The notes: generated by a model not told the origin, from the letters alone. Positions 24,736 through 36,070 are shown, numbered from the stretch's first letter. The stretch is 64,000 nt of DNA from Halolamina pelagica (GCF_900115675.1 NZ_FOXI01000001.1:248001-312000), one strand, 5' to 3'. Numbers and translations are program-made.

Positions 24736-26145
24736 TTACCGTGTGAGCTCGAACGGCGGGTCGGCGTCCTCGGGAAGCGGGTTCTCGTAGCCGTCCACTT
24801 CCCCTTCGAACTCCTCCCGGGCCGCAGCCAGTCGCTGGTCGTCAGTGAGTAGATCCAGCGCCGTGCCGGCCAGCAGCTTGGCGGCGTAGGGGACCGCGGA
24901 CCGGCCGAAGTCCCCGTTGGCGACGACGGCCTGCCAGGAGTGGCCCGGAGTGCCGAGTGCCCACGTCGTCGCGCGGAACTGTGCCGTCGGCGTGATCTGG
25001 CTCACTTCGCCCACGTCGGTCGAGCCGCCGCCGGTCTCGCCGTCGTCGAAGGCGTCCATCGGTTCCCCGTACAGTGCGGCGTCGGCGGCGGCCTCGTCGT
25101 GTGGCGGTTCGAACTCCGAGAGGCTGTCCTCGATAGCGCCTTCTGGGAAGGTTTCCTGCAGTTCCCCGGCGAGTTCGTGCTCCTCGCTGTCGAACTCGAC
25201 CGCCCCGAGTTCGGCCATGTTCTCGCGGAACGTGTCCGCGATGGCGCCGTTGGAGACCAGTCGGTGACAGCCCGTGTAGTACCGCTCGCTCACCGTCGTC
25301 CGGGTCATCGTCGCCGCGCCGTCGGCGACCTCGCGCAGCCACGCGGTCACGCGCTCGACGCCCTCGCGCGTGGGCGCACGCACGAAGTACCAGACCGAGG
25401 CTTCGGCGGGGACGACGTTGGGCGCGTCGCCGCCCTCCTGGACGTTGTAGTGGACGCGCACCTCCTCGGGGACGTGTTCGCGCATGTACTCGACGCCCGT
25501 GTTGAGGAGTTGAACGGCATCGAGCGCGCTCCGGCCGGACTCCGGCGACGCCGCGGCGTGGGCGCTCTCGCCCTCGAAGGTGAAGGAAAGCGAGTCGAGC
25601 GCGAGCGAACTCCCGCGCTGGGGGGCGGTGTGATCGCTGGGGTGCCAGGTGACGGCGGCGTCGAGGTCGTCGAAGACGCCGTCCCGGGCCATGAACGTCT
25701 TGCCGACCAGCGTCTCCTCGGCGGGGCAGCCGTAGAACCGCAGTTCGCCGTCGGCATCCCCCCGTTCCAGCGCCCGGGACACGGCGATCGCGGCGCCGAC
25801 GCCCGCCGTGCCGAACAGGTTGTGCCCGCAGCCGTGGCCCGGGCCGGCGGCCTCGATCGGCTCCCGCTCCGCGCTGACGGCCTGTGAGAGCCCCGGCAGC
25901 GCGTCGTACTCCCCGAGGATCCCGATGGTGGGTCCGTCGCCGGATCCGTAGCTCGCGACGAACGCCGTGGGCATGTCGCCGACGCCCGCCTCGATCTCGA
26001 AGCCGGCCGCGTCGAGCGTCTCGCGGAGCAGCCTGCTGGCTCGCTCCTCGTGGAGGCCCAGCTCCGGGTGCTCCCACTGCTCCACGGCGAGCTCGTCCAT
26101 CCGTTCGGCCAAGTCGTCGACGTCCGCGAACAGTCGCTGTTTCAC
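24736..26145 (-). CDS. abgB: M20-family amidohydrolase, aminobenzoyl-glutamate hydrolase B-like
   Basis: 469 residues, the usual AbgB length. Metal-binding features of M20 peptidases are visible: GILGEYDALPG near residue 80, GHGCGHNLFG near 105, a catalytic-region PAEE near 145 and the dimerisation-domain SAHAAASPESGRSALDA near 200. It removes acyl or aminobenzoyl groups from amino acids; the exact substrate is open. The start is GTG 26145: a TATA-like GTTAAGC is centred 28 bases upstream and the protein then starts at the usual helix. A 100-codon in-frame upstream extension is low-complexity and rejected. Confidence 0.85.
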   Translation of the reverse strand: MKQRLFADVDDLAERMDELAVEQWEHPELGLHEERASRLLRETLDAAGFEIEAGVGDMPTAFVASYGSGDGPTIGILGEYDALPGLSQAVSAEREPIEAAGPGHGCGHNLFGTAGVGAAIAVSRALERGDADGELRFYGCPAEETLVGKTFMARDGVFDDLDAAVTWHPSDHTAPQRGSSLALDSLSFTFEGESAHAAASPESGRSALDAVQLLNTGVEYMREHVPEEVRVHYNVQEGGDAPNVVPAEASVWYFVRAPTREGVERVTAWLREVADGAATMTRTTVSERYYTGCHRLVSNGAIADTFRENMAELGAVEFDSEEHELAGELQETFPEGAIEDSLSEFEPPHDEAAADAALYGEPMDAFDDGETGGGSTDVGEVSQITPTAQFRATTWALGTPGHSWQAVVANGDFGRSAVPYAAKLLAGTALDLLTDDQRLAAAREEFEGEVDGYENPLPEDADPPFELTR

Positions 26146-26392
26146 GCCCCGAGCGGGGGCTGGCGGGGGCTTAACTCCTCGGCCGGCGGTGAGTGAGGCC
26201 TGTTCCGGCGCTTCCGAGGTGTCGTCGGTGTGTCTTGTAAACTTCATAGCGCTATATCGAAAACCCGCGCCCGTCCAACCGGGCCGGGCGGACTGCCGGA
26301 ACTGATCACTGAGCGGGCTGCCGACCGAATTCTCGCGACGACCGCTCAGGACATTCCCCAAGACTAACCGCTCCCCTCCCGAACCCGTCGAC

Positions 26393-27328
26393 ATGGCCGA
26401 CAGCGGAAACTTCGACGGGGACGGGCGGTCGGTGCGAGTCATCGGCGCGCCGACGGACTACGGGCAGGATCGCCGTGGCGTCGACATGGGGCCGTCAGCG
26501 ATCCGCTACGGAGGGCTGAGTGACGGGTTGGCGGAGGCCGGGGTGGCCACCGAAGACACGGGGGACCTACTCGTCCCGCGGGCTGAGGAGCGCGATCCGG
26601 ACTACCGGACGCCCAGCGAGGGGAAGGCCCGCTTCCTCCGGGAGACCGAGGACGTCTGTAGCCGGCTCGCGAGCGAGGTCCGGGAGTCGCTCGCGGACGG
26701 GCACACGCCGCTGGTGTTGGGCGGCGACCACTCGATCGCCATCGGGACCGTGTCCGGGGCCGCCGCGGAGGCCGACGTCGGCGCCGTCTGGTTCGACGCC
26801 CACGGCGACCTGAACACCCCGACGACGACACCCTCCGGTAACGTCCACGGGATGCCGCTCGCGGCGTTGCTGGGTGTCAGGGAGTGGGAGGACGTCGACT
26901 GGGCCAACGCCCCGCGTCTCGCCCCCGAGAACGTCGCCATCGTGGGGCTGCGGTCGCTCGACGACGCCGAGCGGGAGATCCTTCGGGACAGCCCGATCAG
27001 CGCGTACACGATGTCGGAGATCGACGACCGGAGCCTGGCCGACGTCGTCGAGGACGCGCTGGCGGTCGCGAGCGACGGCACCGAGGGGTATCACGTCAGC
27101 CTCGATCTCGACTGGCTGGATCCGACGATCGCGCCCGGCGTCGGGACGCCGGTTCGGGGCGGTGTCGACTACCGGGAGGCTCACCACGCGATGGAGCAGG
27201 TCGCCGAGGACGGCGGCATGCGCTCGATGGAGCTCGTCGAGGTCAACCCGACGCTCGACCAGCACAACGAGACCGCCGAACTGGCCGTCGAACTCGCGGC
27301 CAGCGCCTTCGGCAAGCGCATCCTGTAG
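26393..27328 (+). CDS. rocF: Arginase
   Basis: 311 residues of the ureohydrolase family, hydrolysing arginine to ornithine and urea with two Mn ions. Metal ligands are visible in GGDHSIA, DAHGDLNTP and DLDWLDP. The segment TTTPSGNVHGMPLAALLG and the C-terminal pattern ELVEVNPTLD...FGKRIL are typical of arginase rather than agmatinase. In haloarchaea this enzyme feeds arginine catabolism, but no other arginine genes are adjacent. A TATA-like GACTAACC is centred 28 bases before the ATG. It is divergent from the M20 hydrolase with a 247-base gap that holds only promoter-like sequence and a 10-bp palindrome (ATAGCGCTAT at 26246-26255). Confidence 0.85.
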   Translation: MADSGNFDGDGRSVRVIGAPTDYGQDRRGVDMGPSAIRYGGLSDGLAEAGVATEDTGDLLVPRAEERDPDYRTPSEGKARFLRETEDVCSRLASEVRESLADGHTPLVLGGDHSIAIGTVSGAAAEADVGAVWFDAHGDLNTPTTTPSGNVHGMPLAALLGVREWEDVDWANAPRLAPENVAIVGLRSLDDAEREILRDSPISAYTMSEIDDRSLADVVEDALAVASDGTEGYHVSLDLDWLDPTIAPGVGTPVRGGVDYREAHHAMEQVAEDGGMRSMELVEVNPTLDQHNETAELAVELAASAFGKRIL

Positions 27329-27370
27329 ATACCCACGTTCGTGTATTTCTCGACTGGATCGGACAGCAAC

Positions 27371-27377
27371 GTTTACA
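27371..27377 (+). promoter_or_regulatory. TATA box of purD
   Basis: GTTTACA is centred 28 bases before the purD ATG, in the AT-richest part of the 73-base gap after the arginase gene. Confidence 0.6.
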
Positions 27378-27401
27378 CTCCCGTGCTCATACTCTCCGGG
27401 C

Positions 27402-28709
27402 ATGTCCGAGACCGTACTGGTTGTCGGCGGCGGCGGTCGGGAACACGCGATCACGCGTGCGCTGGCGCCCGACGCCGAGGTCTACGCGCTTTCGAGCAAC
27501 CGCAACCCCGGGATCGCCGCGCTGGCGGCGGGAACCGAGACGGCCGAGGAGACTGACACCGACGCCGTCGTCGAGTACGCCGAGTCCGTCGGCGCCGACG
27601 CGGCGGTCGTGGGGCCCGAGGCGGCGCTCGCGGCGGGTGCCGCCGACGCGCTGAACGCGGCGGGGGTGTTCACGTTCGGCCCGACAGCCGACGCCGCCCG
27701 GATCGAGACGGACAAAGCGTTCCAACGGGAGTTCATGGCCGACAACGACATCCCCGGGACGCCCGGGTTCGAGACGTTCGACGACGCCGCGGCGGCGGCC
27801 GACTACGTCGAGTCCGTCGGGGAGGACGTGGCGGTCAAGCCGACGGGACTCACCGGCGGGAAGGGCGTCCGAGTGACCGGCGACCAGGTGAGCCACGAGG
27901 AGGCCGCCGCCTACGTTCGCGGGAGCGACCACGACGAGTGGGTGATCGAGGAGCGACTGGTGGGCGAGGAGTTCACCGTTCAGGCGTTCGTCGCCGACGG
28001 GGAGGTCCGGCCGACCCCCGCCGTCCAGGACCACAAGCGCGCCTACGAGGGCGACGAGGGGCCGAACACCGGGGGGATGGGGAGTTACAGCGACGCCGGG
28101 CCGACGCTCCCGTTCATGACGCAGGAGGACTACCACGACGCCGTCGACGTGCTCGAGGCGACCGTCGGCGCGCTCCCGGAGTACACGGGCGTCCTGTACG
28201 GCCAGTTCATGCTCACTGCCGAGGGGCCGACGGTGGTCGAGTTCAACGCCCGCTTCGGCGACCCCGAGGCGATGAACGTGCTCCCGGTCATGGAGACGCC
28301 GCTGCTCGACGTCGTTGTCGCCGCCCGGGAGGGCGAGCGCCTCCCGGAACCGCGGTTCGCGAACCGCGCGACGGTCTGTAAGTACGCGGTCCCGGCGGGC
28401 TACCCGACGGATCCCGATTCCGGCGCCGAGATCGAGGTCGACGAGGCGACGGTCGAGGCAGCCGCGACGGCCCACGGCGGCGACGCGTTGCTGTTCTACG
28501 CCTCCGTCGACGCCCGGGAGGCAGGGCTGTTCACCACGACCTCGCGATCGTTCGCGGTCGTCGGGCTCGGCGACGACATCCCGACGGCGGAGGGGATCGC
28601 TTCGGACGCGCTCGACGCTGCGGGCGAGGGACTCCGGATCAGGGAGGACATCGGGACCGAGGCGCTGGTCCGGTCGCGGGTAGACCACATGGCGTCGCTA
28701 CGGGACTGA
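27402..28709 (+). CDS. purD: Phosphoribosylamine-glycine ligase (GAR synthetase)
   Basis: 435 residues, full length. It catalyses the second step of purine synthesis. The N-terminal nucleotide-fold ETVLVVGGGGREHAI, the ATP-grasp lysine VAVKPTGLTGGKGV near residue 145, the signature RFGDPEA near residue 283 and EFNARF just before it are all present. ATG 27402 begins exactly at the conserved N-terminal strand and has a TATA box at leaderless distance. It appears monocistronic. Confidence 0.96.
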   Translation: MSETVLVVGGGGREHAITRALAPDAEVYALSSNRNPGIAALAAGTETAEETDTDAVVEYAESVGADAAVVGPEAALAAGAADALNAAGVFTFGPTADAARIETDKAFQREFMADNDIPGTPGFETFDDAAAAADYVESVGEDVAVKPTGLTGGKGVRVTGDQVSHEEAAAYVRGSDHDEWVIEERLVGEEFTVQAFVADGEVRPTPAVQDHKRAYEGDEGPNTGGMGSYSDAGPTLPFMTQEDYHDAVDVLEATVGALPEYTGVLYGQFMLTAEGPTVVEFNARFGDPEAMNVLPVMETPLLDVVVAAREGERLPEPRFANRATVCKYAVPAGYPTDPDSGAEIEVDEATVEAAATAHGGDALLFYASVDAREAGLFTTTSRSFAVVGLGDDIPTAEGIASDALDAAGEGLRIREDIGTEALVRSRVDHMASLRD

Positions 28710-28731
28710 GAGGTCCGAAAAGGGGAGGCTA

Positions 28732-28911
28732 CTACTCGAACTGCTGGACGACTTCGAGGTCGCGATCGGTCCGCATGAACTGTGCGAGCCGGCGGGTCGC
28801 GTGACAGTCGGGGCAGCTGAGGTTCTGGTCGGTGTCGGGCAGGTCGCTCGGGTTCGACTCCCACTCTTTGTTACACTCCGGACACAGTAGACGGACGAAC
28901 GCTTCGACCAT
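28732..28911 (-). CDS. Small zinc-ribbon protein
   Basis: 59 residues. Two cysteine pairs form a zinc ribbon: LCPECNKEW at residues 9-17 and LSCPDCHATR at 31-40. The C-terminus has RTDRDLEVVQQFE. The composition and pattern are those of a conserved haloarchaeal small zinc-finger family of unknown function. A TATA-like GCTTTATCG is centred 28 bases before the ATG. It converges on purD with 22 bases between stops. Confidence 0.8.
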   Translation of the reverse strand: MVEAFVRLLCPECNKEWESNPSDLPDTDQNLSCPDCHATRRLAQFMRTDRDLEVVQQFE

Positions 28912-28953
28912 GTCCTTCAGTGGGACCCGGCGGCCGATAAAGCTTGTCGCGGA

Positions 28954-29565
28954 TCAGGCGGGGTGAGTCATGTTCGCCATCAGCTGGCGGACGTTGGGTC
29001 CCTCCTCGTCCTCGCGCTCCTGCGGGAAGATGCCGATGGGGACCACCACGTCCGACTCGTGGTTGAAGTTCGCGATGAGCAGGAACACCGGCACCTCGTT
29101 GCCGTCGACGGTGACGGTCGCGGAGAGCTTCGTGACGGTCCGGGTGGAACCGAGCACGTCGACCTCCTCCTCTGACTCGCGGCTCACGTCGCTCATGCCG
29201 TCGAACCGCTGCTGGAAGCGCTGGGCGAGCTCCTTGTTGCTCATGTTCGAGATGGGGTTGAACGTCTGGCCCGCGACCCCGACCTGCGGGGAGGTGAAGG
29301 CCGCGAAGACGCCGACGTCCGAACTGCCGAGCGGCCCGAGGTCGATCTCCTTCCGGTACTCGGTCACGGTGTTGGTGATCTCGACGTCCTGGCCCGCGAA
29401 CGTCCGGCTCATGGTCGGCTCGCGCTGGCCGGTCCGTTCGTAGCCCGTGTCGCCGGTGTCGGTCACCGCGAACTCGGCGCTGAAGCTCGTCGATCCGCTA
29501 CAGCCGGCCAGTCCCGCGATCCCGGCGACCGTTAACGTACCGACTGCTCGGCGAGTTAGCTCCAT
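28954..29565 (-). CDS. Haloarchaeal lipoprotein of DUF6517 type
   Basis: 203 residues. The N-terminus is a lipoprotein signal (TRRAVGTLTVAGIAGLAGC) with a twin-arginine start. The mature protein is a beta-rich domain of about 170 residues containing ITNTVTEYRKEIDLG and the C-terminal LIANFNHESDVVVPIGIFP, and it ends with a methionine-rich helix. Function is unknown. ATG 29565 follows a TATA-like GCTTATGC by 27 bases; an in-frame upstream ATG is rejected because the signal peptide starts here. Confidence 0.78.
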   Translation of the reverse strand: MELTRRAVGTLTVAGIAGLAGCSGSTSFSAEFAVTDTGDTGYERTGQREPTMSRTFAGQDVEITNTVTEYRKEIDLGPLGSSDVGVFAAFTSPQVGVAGQTFNPISNMSNKELAQRFQQRFDGMSDVSRESEEEVDVLGSTRTVTKLSATVTVDGNEVPVFLLIANFNHESDVVVPIGIFPQEREDEEGPNVRQLMANMTHPA

Positions 29566-29650
29566 GGAGTACGCTTCCCGGGAACGGGCATAAGCTTCGT
29601 GGCCATCGTTCCGCGGGAACGACACGTCGTGGGCGGATCGGACGGTTCGC

Positions 29651-30226
29651 TCAGCTCCCCGGGAGGATGTCCCCGAGCGCGCCGCCGATCGCCATCCCGA
29701 CGAAACAGACCGCCGTCTGGCAGAGCGCCACCCACGGCGCCGCCCAGTCGACGCGACCCCAGCCGGTCATCATCGCGAACGCGGCGACTGCAGCGATCGT
29801 GAGCAGCCCCGTCGGTCGGCGGGGGATCACGCCGAAAAGCGGGTCCACGACGCGGACGTCCTGGATCTCGGCCACGTAGAGCAGGCCGACGACGATACCG
29901 ATCCCCGACAGGACGGTCCCGAGGAAGTACAGCGGGTGGAGCGCGAGATACTCGCCGGCCTCCAGGGTTCCGCCCTCGATCGCCATCGGGATCCCGAACA
30001 CGACGCTGCCGACCAGCGCCTCGGCGGCGTCGTGGCGGTCGAACCCCCGTATCACCCGGCCGAACACGGGCGGCGTCTCGTCGATGCGTCTGGCCATCCG
30101 GATGGTGTCGCGAACGCGGGACTGGGTTTCCTCGTCCCCGTCCGCGACGGCGAGTTCCAACGCTTCGAGTTCGTCGAGCAGGTCGTCGACGTCCGGTTCG
30201 TCCTCGGGTTCGGTCTCGACGGCCAT
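29651..30226 (-). CDS. DUF2391-family integral membrane protein
   Basis: 191 residues. A charged helical N-terminus of about 60 residues (DDLLDELEALE region) precedes four or more membrane helices, with the family segment GFDRHDAAEALVGSVVFGIPMAIEGG at the start of the first; this pattern is typical of the DUF2391/TIGR02587 membrane family. Function is unknown. The ATG at 30226 follows directly on the TGA of a short upstream ORF and has a strong Shine-Dalgarno sequence GGAGGTGA ending 6 bases before it, which is unusual in this mostly leaderless genome. Confidence 0.8.
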   Translation of the reverse strand: MAVETEPEDEPDVDDLLDELEALELAVADGDEETQSRVRDTIRMARRIDETPPVFGRVIRGFDRHDAAEALVGSVVFGIPMAIEGGTLEAGEYLALHPLYFLGTVLSGIGIVVGLLYVAEIQDVRVVDPLFGVIPRRPTGLLTIAAVAAFAMMTGWGRVDWAAPWVALCQTAVCFVGMAIGGALGDILPGS

Positions 30227-30295
30227 TCAGTCACCTCCCGACGTGGCGGCTCGGTTCGGGACGCCCCGACTCGTCCCGACAGCGTTGCTCGGCAT
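30227..30295 (-). CDS. Candidate leaderless 22-residue leader ORF
   Basis: ATG 30295 is 28-29 bases after a TATA-like CGCTTAC. The frame encodes 22 residues ending in ATSGGD and stops at 30227-30229, immediately before the ATG of the DUF2391 gene. The GGAGGTGA that serves that gene lies inside the last codons. High G/C at third positions (17 of 22) is compatible with coding. It may be a small protein or a translation-coupling leader. Confidence 0.45.
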   Translation of the reverse strand: MPSNAVGTSRGVPNRAATSGGD

Positions 30296-30320
30296 ACGCG
30301 AGTTCGTGACGGCGCCGAAG

Positions 30321-30327
30321 GTAAGCG
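30321..30327 (-). promoter_or_regulatory. TATA box before the DUF2391 leader ORF
   Basis: Minus-strand CGCTTAC is centred 29 bases before ATG 30295 and 98 bases before the DUF2391 ATG. No other AT-rich box lies between it and the membrane-protein gene. Confidence 0.45.
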
Positions 30328-30482
30328 TTTGGCTGGCGGGGAGGCGTCGGGTCGCGCGGGACCTCTCGCACTCCGTGCTGGTCTCCCACGCGGCGGGTCT
30401 CAGGGCACGTGGGCGCTGGTCCCGGCATCCCTCTTCAACGTTCGTCCGGTCACTCAAGTGGGAAGGCGCGACCACGTCCGAC

Positions 30483-32855
30483 ATGCCTAAACTGGCCGCC
30501 GCCCAGTCGTCGGTAGTGAGTTGGCGCGACCTGTTCGGCCACCCCGAACCCTACCCCGAGCAGCGCGACGGCATCGAGGCGGCCGTCGAGGCGGCCGAGA
30601 ACGACGGCTTCCTCGCGCTGGAGGGGGCCTGCGGCACGGGGAAGACGATGCTCGCGCTCTCGGCGGGGCTGGATCGCGTGCGCGATCCGGAGTCGGGGTT
30701 CGAGCGCGTGCTCGTGTTGACCAGCGTCAAGCAGCAACTGCGCCAGTTCGAGGACGACCTCCGGACGATCAACGAGAACCTGCCCGCGAAGCACGATCCC
30801 GTCTCGGGGCTCACCCTCGTCGGGAAGGCCGACGTGTGCCCCTACGCCCGCGAGAACCGCGGCGGCGTCGACGACGAGAACGTCTACGACCGCTGTGAGG
30901 GACTCCGTGAACGTACCCGGAACCTCGTCGGCGACGGCGGCCCGACGACGGCGGACGGGCTGGCGAGTGGGGCCCGCAGCCAGCAGGTTGGCATCGCCGA
31001 CTCGGGCAGCAGCGGTGCCGACTACCTCGAGACGGCCGGGGAACCGACCCCGTACCGCCCGGACACGGAGGAGTACGGCACCGGAACCGGGAGCACGGAG
31101 TACTGCCCGTTCTACGCGCAGTACCTCGCCGACCTGCCCGAGGACGGCGATCCGGCGGAGGCCGTCCCGTTCGACTTCACCGATCGGGGGTTGATCGACA
31201 CCGAGGAACTGGTCAGTCTCGCCGCGGGTCACGGCAGCTGCCCGCACTCGATCATGGGCGCGGTTCTCGGCCACATGGAGGTCGTGATCGGGAACTACTA
31301 CCACGCGTTCGACCCCACCACCTCCGGGCAGTTCACCGGCGCGCTCGTCGACGACTCGACGTTCGTGGTCTGTGACGAGGCCCACATGCTCGAACCGCGG
31401 GTGCGGGATCTCGTCAGCGACGGCGTGGGCGACCGGACGCTCCGGGACGCGGTCTCGGAGCTGACTCGCGTCGTCCAGGCGGTCGAGTTCGACGACGAAC
31501 CGACGCCGTCGACGGGTACCGACGACGCCGACCTCGTCCGCGGCGAACTCCAGGAGAGCGACGTGAAACTGGACGAGCTCCGGAACGTGCGGGAGTTCTG
31601 CGAGTCGCTCCGCGAGGAACTGGACCGCCGGGTGAAGGCACACCTCGACAGCGAGCGCCCGGGCTGGCGCGCCGAACTGAACGAACTGGACGGCGCCGAA
31701 CTCCCGCTCCGGGATCCGGAGACGCCCGGGACCGACGAGATCACGGACTGGGCCGAGCGTGCGGGGTTCGGCGAGGCGGTCTGGTCGCGTGCGGAGGTGG
31801 TCGGCGCCGTCGTCACCAGGATCCTGAACGAGTTGGAGGACGAGGACGCCTCCCGAGCGGTCACGACGGTCGGGCGGGTGCTGAACGCGTGGTACCGCGA
31901 GGACCACGAGTCCTTCTTCCGGGAGATCGAGTTGGAGCGAACGTGGGACGAGACCGAGCGCCCGGACTCGTGGCGACGGGCGTACAACGCGCGGCTCTCC
32001 CTGCACAACTGCGTCCCCAGCCGGGCCATCGGCGACCGCCTCGCCGAGTTCGGCGGCGGCGTGCTGATGTCCGCGACGCTGGAACCGCTCGACGTGTTCC
32101 GCGAGGTGACCGGATTGAACCACCTCGAACGCGAGGGACGGCCGGTCACGACCCGGAGCTACGGTCTCGGGTTCCCCGAGGACAACCGCGAGTCCTTCGC
32201 CGTCGACGCGCCGAAGTTCACCTACGGGAACCGTGGGGAACCGGGCGAGGCCACCGAGTGTCGGCGCCTGCACGTCGACGCCGCCGCGGCGGTCGCACGC
32301 TCGCCGGGGAACGTCCTCGTCGGGATGCCCAGCTACGGCGAAGCGGAGTGGATGGCCGAGCGACTGGAGGGGCGGCTCGACGAGCCGGTGCTGCTCGACA
32401 GCTCCTCGACCGACGAGGTGACCGAGGAGCTGAAAGCCGAGTTCTTCCGGGGCGAGCCGAAGGTGCTGGTGACGAGCATCCGCGGTACACTGACCGAGGG
32501 CGTCGACTACCAGGGCGACCGGCTCGCAGCCGCGGTGGTCTGTGGCGTCCCGATCATCAACACCGCCTCGCCCCGTACCCGGGCGGTGCGGACGGCGTAC
32601 GACCGCGAGTTCGGGGACGGGTTCGAGACGGCCCTGACCGTTCCCGCGGTCCGCAAGGCCCGGCAGGCCATCGGCCGCGTCATCCGTGGGCCCGAGGAGG
32701 TGGGGATCCGTGCGCTCGTCGACGCCCGCTACGCCCGGAAATCGTGGAACTCCGTCCGGGAGTACCTCCCCGAACCGGAGCGCGCGGAGTTCCAGCCCGT
32801 CTCGTCGGACATGCTGGAACTCGGCGTCGACCGGTTCTGGGACCAGCATCGGTGA
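30483..32855 (+). CDS. Rad3/XPD-like ATP-dependent DNA helicase (superfamily 2)
   Basis: 790 residues. Motif I is GACGTGKTMLAL near residue 53 and motif II is VVCDEAHML near residue 300. Between them lie four cysteines that can hold the 4Fe-4S cluster of XPD/DinG helicases (in VCPYAREN, YDRCEG, EYCPFYAQ and GSCPHS). C-terminal motifs include VLVTSIRGTLTEGVDYQG and AIGRVIRGPEEVG (motif VI). It unwinds DNA in repair. ATG 30483 has a TATA-like CACTCAAGTG centred 28 bases upstream; upstream in-frame codons are not protein-like. It is divergent from the DUF2391 unit. Confidence 0.92.
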   Translation: MPKLAAAQSSVVSWRDLFGHPEPYPEQRDGIEAAVEAAENDGFLALEGACGTGKTMLALSAGLDRVRDPESGFERVLVLTSVKQQLRQFEDDLRTINENLPAKHDPVSGLTLVGKADVCPYARENRGGVDDENVYDRCEGLRERTRNLVGDGGPTTADGLASGARSQQVGIADSGSSGADYLETAGEPTPYRPDTEEYGTGTGSTEYCPFYAQYLADLPEDGDPAEAVPFDFTDRGLIDTEELVSLAAGHGSCPHSIMGAVLGHMEVVIGNYYHAFDPTTSGQFTGALVDDSTFVVCDEAHMLEPRVRDLVSDGVGDRTLRDAVSELTRVVQAVEFDDEPTPSTGTDDADLVRGELQESDVKLDELRNVREFCESLREELDRRVKAHLDSERPGWRAELNELDGAELPLRDPETPGTDEITDWAERAGFGEAVWSRAEVVGAVVTRILNELEDEDASRAVTTVGRVLNAWYREDHESFFREIELERTWDETERPDSWRRAYNARLSLHNCVPSRAIGDRLAEFGGGVLMSATLEPLDVFREVTGLNHLEREGRPVTTRSYGLGFPEDNRESFAVDAPKFTYGNRGEPGEATECRRLHVDAAAAVARSPGNVLVGMPSYGEAEWMAERLEGRLDEPVLLDSSSTDEVTEELKAEFFRGEPKVLVTSIRGTLTEGVDYQGDRLAAAVVCGVPIINTASPRTRAVRTAYDREFGDGFETALTVPAVRKARQAIGRVIRGPEEVGIRALVDARYARKSWNSVREYLPEPERAEFQPVSSDMLELGVDRFWDQHR

Positions 32856-32910
32856 CCGCGAGCGTCCCTCCGTCTTCGAACTCCCCGTCCGCGGCCACGG
32901 GAGCCGCTCG

Positions 32911-33136
32911 TCAGCGCTCCTCGCTCGTCGCCGCCCACGGGTAGTACTTCGGGGTATCCCCGCCGGGGAGCCGGTAGCCGGCGTACACGAGTCCCCTCCC
33001 GGGGCGCCGACGACCACGAGGGCGAGCAGCGCGATAACCGGAGCCCGCCGGCGACCAGCAGCAACAGGAACTGCGAGAGACCGGCAAGTAGCACTACGCT
33101 GCCCGCGACGAACACGAGATGCGGGACCAGCGTCAC
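32911..33136 (-). pseudogene. Decayed small membrane-protein gene with two frame changes
   Basis: The minus strand reads like one short membrane protein split over three frames: a first hydrophobic helix (VTLVPHLVFVAGSVVLLAG), then after one frame change a second helix (APVIALLALVVVGA), then after another change GRGLVYAGYRLPGGDTPKYY and a normal stop at 32911. Each piece is open only in its own frame and they join in order. The first frame extends upstream to about 33190 without an ATG or GTG. A strong TATA-like box CAAATATATCC lies at 33206-33216. The rest of the gap 32856-33289 shows nothing else. Sequencing error is the alternative. Confidence 0.5.
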
Positions 33137-33289
33137 CGGTGGGCGGGGCAGCCAGCCCCGTTCGATCCCGTCCGTTTTGCCCAGGTTCGCCTGGTTCCCC
33201 GGCCCGGATATATTTGGAGCGTACCCTGTTCGCTGGACGCGACGGGTTCGGTCTCGAAAAAGACGGGGTCGGTTCGGCGGGTCGTGAGC

Positions 33290-35928
<2,639 letters not shown>

Positions 35929-35934
35929 TTTAAT
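35929..35934 (+). promoter_or_regulatory. TATA box of the candidate structured RNA
   Basis: TTTAAT in CCATTTAATG is centred 27 bases before base 35959, where the folded segment begins. A second AT-rich box, CAATATAG, lies 14 bases further upstream. Confidence 0.5.
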
Positions 35935-35959
35935 GTTCGGCACCCACTACCTCCTCAGT

Positions 35960-36070
35960 GCAGTAAGGAAGACTCCCGACCGTGACGCCGACGCATTCCG
36001 GCATCTCCCCCCACCCCACATCGCAACGGTTCGGGACGCCCACGCGACAGTGGGCGGATCTTCCTTACTT
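35960..36070 (+). ncRNA. Candidate structured RNA with a three-way junction
   Basis: A 108-base segment closes with a perfect 11-bp helix (AGTAAGGAAGA at 35962-35972 with TCTTCCTTACT at 36059-36069). Inside are two arms. The first pairs TCCCGACCGT (35974-35983) with ACGGTTCGGGA (36026-36036) with one bulged base, and contains an inner GCCG/CGGC hairpin and a C-rich single-stranded loop. The second is a 7-bp hairpin CGCCCAC/GTGGGCG (36037-36043 with 36050-36056). One base separates the outer helix from arm A and none separates the two arms. A TATA box sits at the right distance and a T-rich tract follows. It does not match 5S rRNA, SRP RNA, RNase P RNA or tRNA. A short mobile element with inverted ends is the main alternative. 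Confidence 0.55.

Noticed and set aside
26245-26256. ATG at 26247 as start of the M20 hydrolase
   Set aside because: It would add a 34-residue low-complexity segment. The GTG at 26145 has a TATA box at the right distance and matches the family start.
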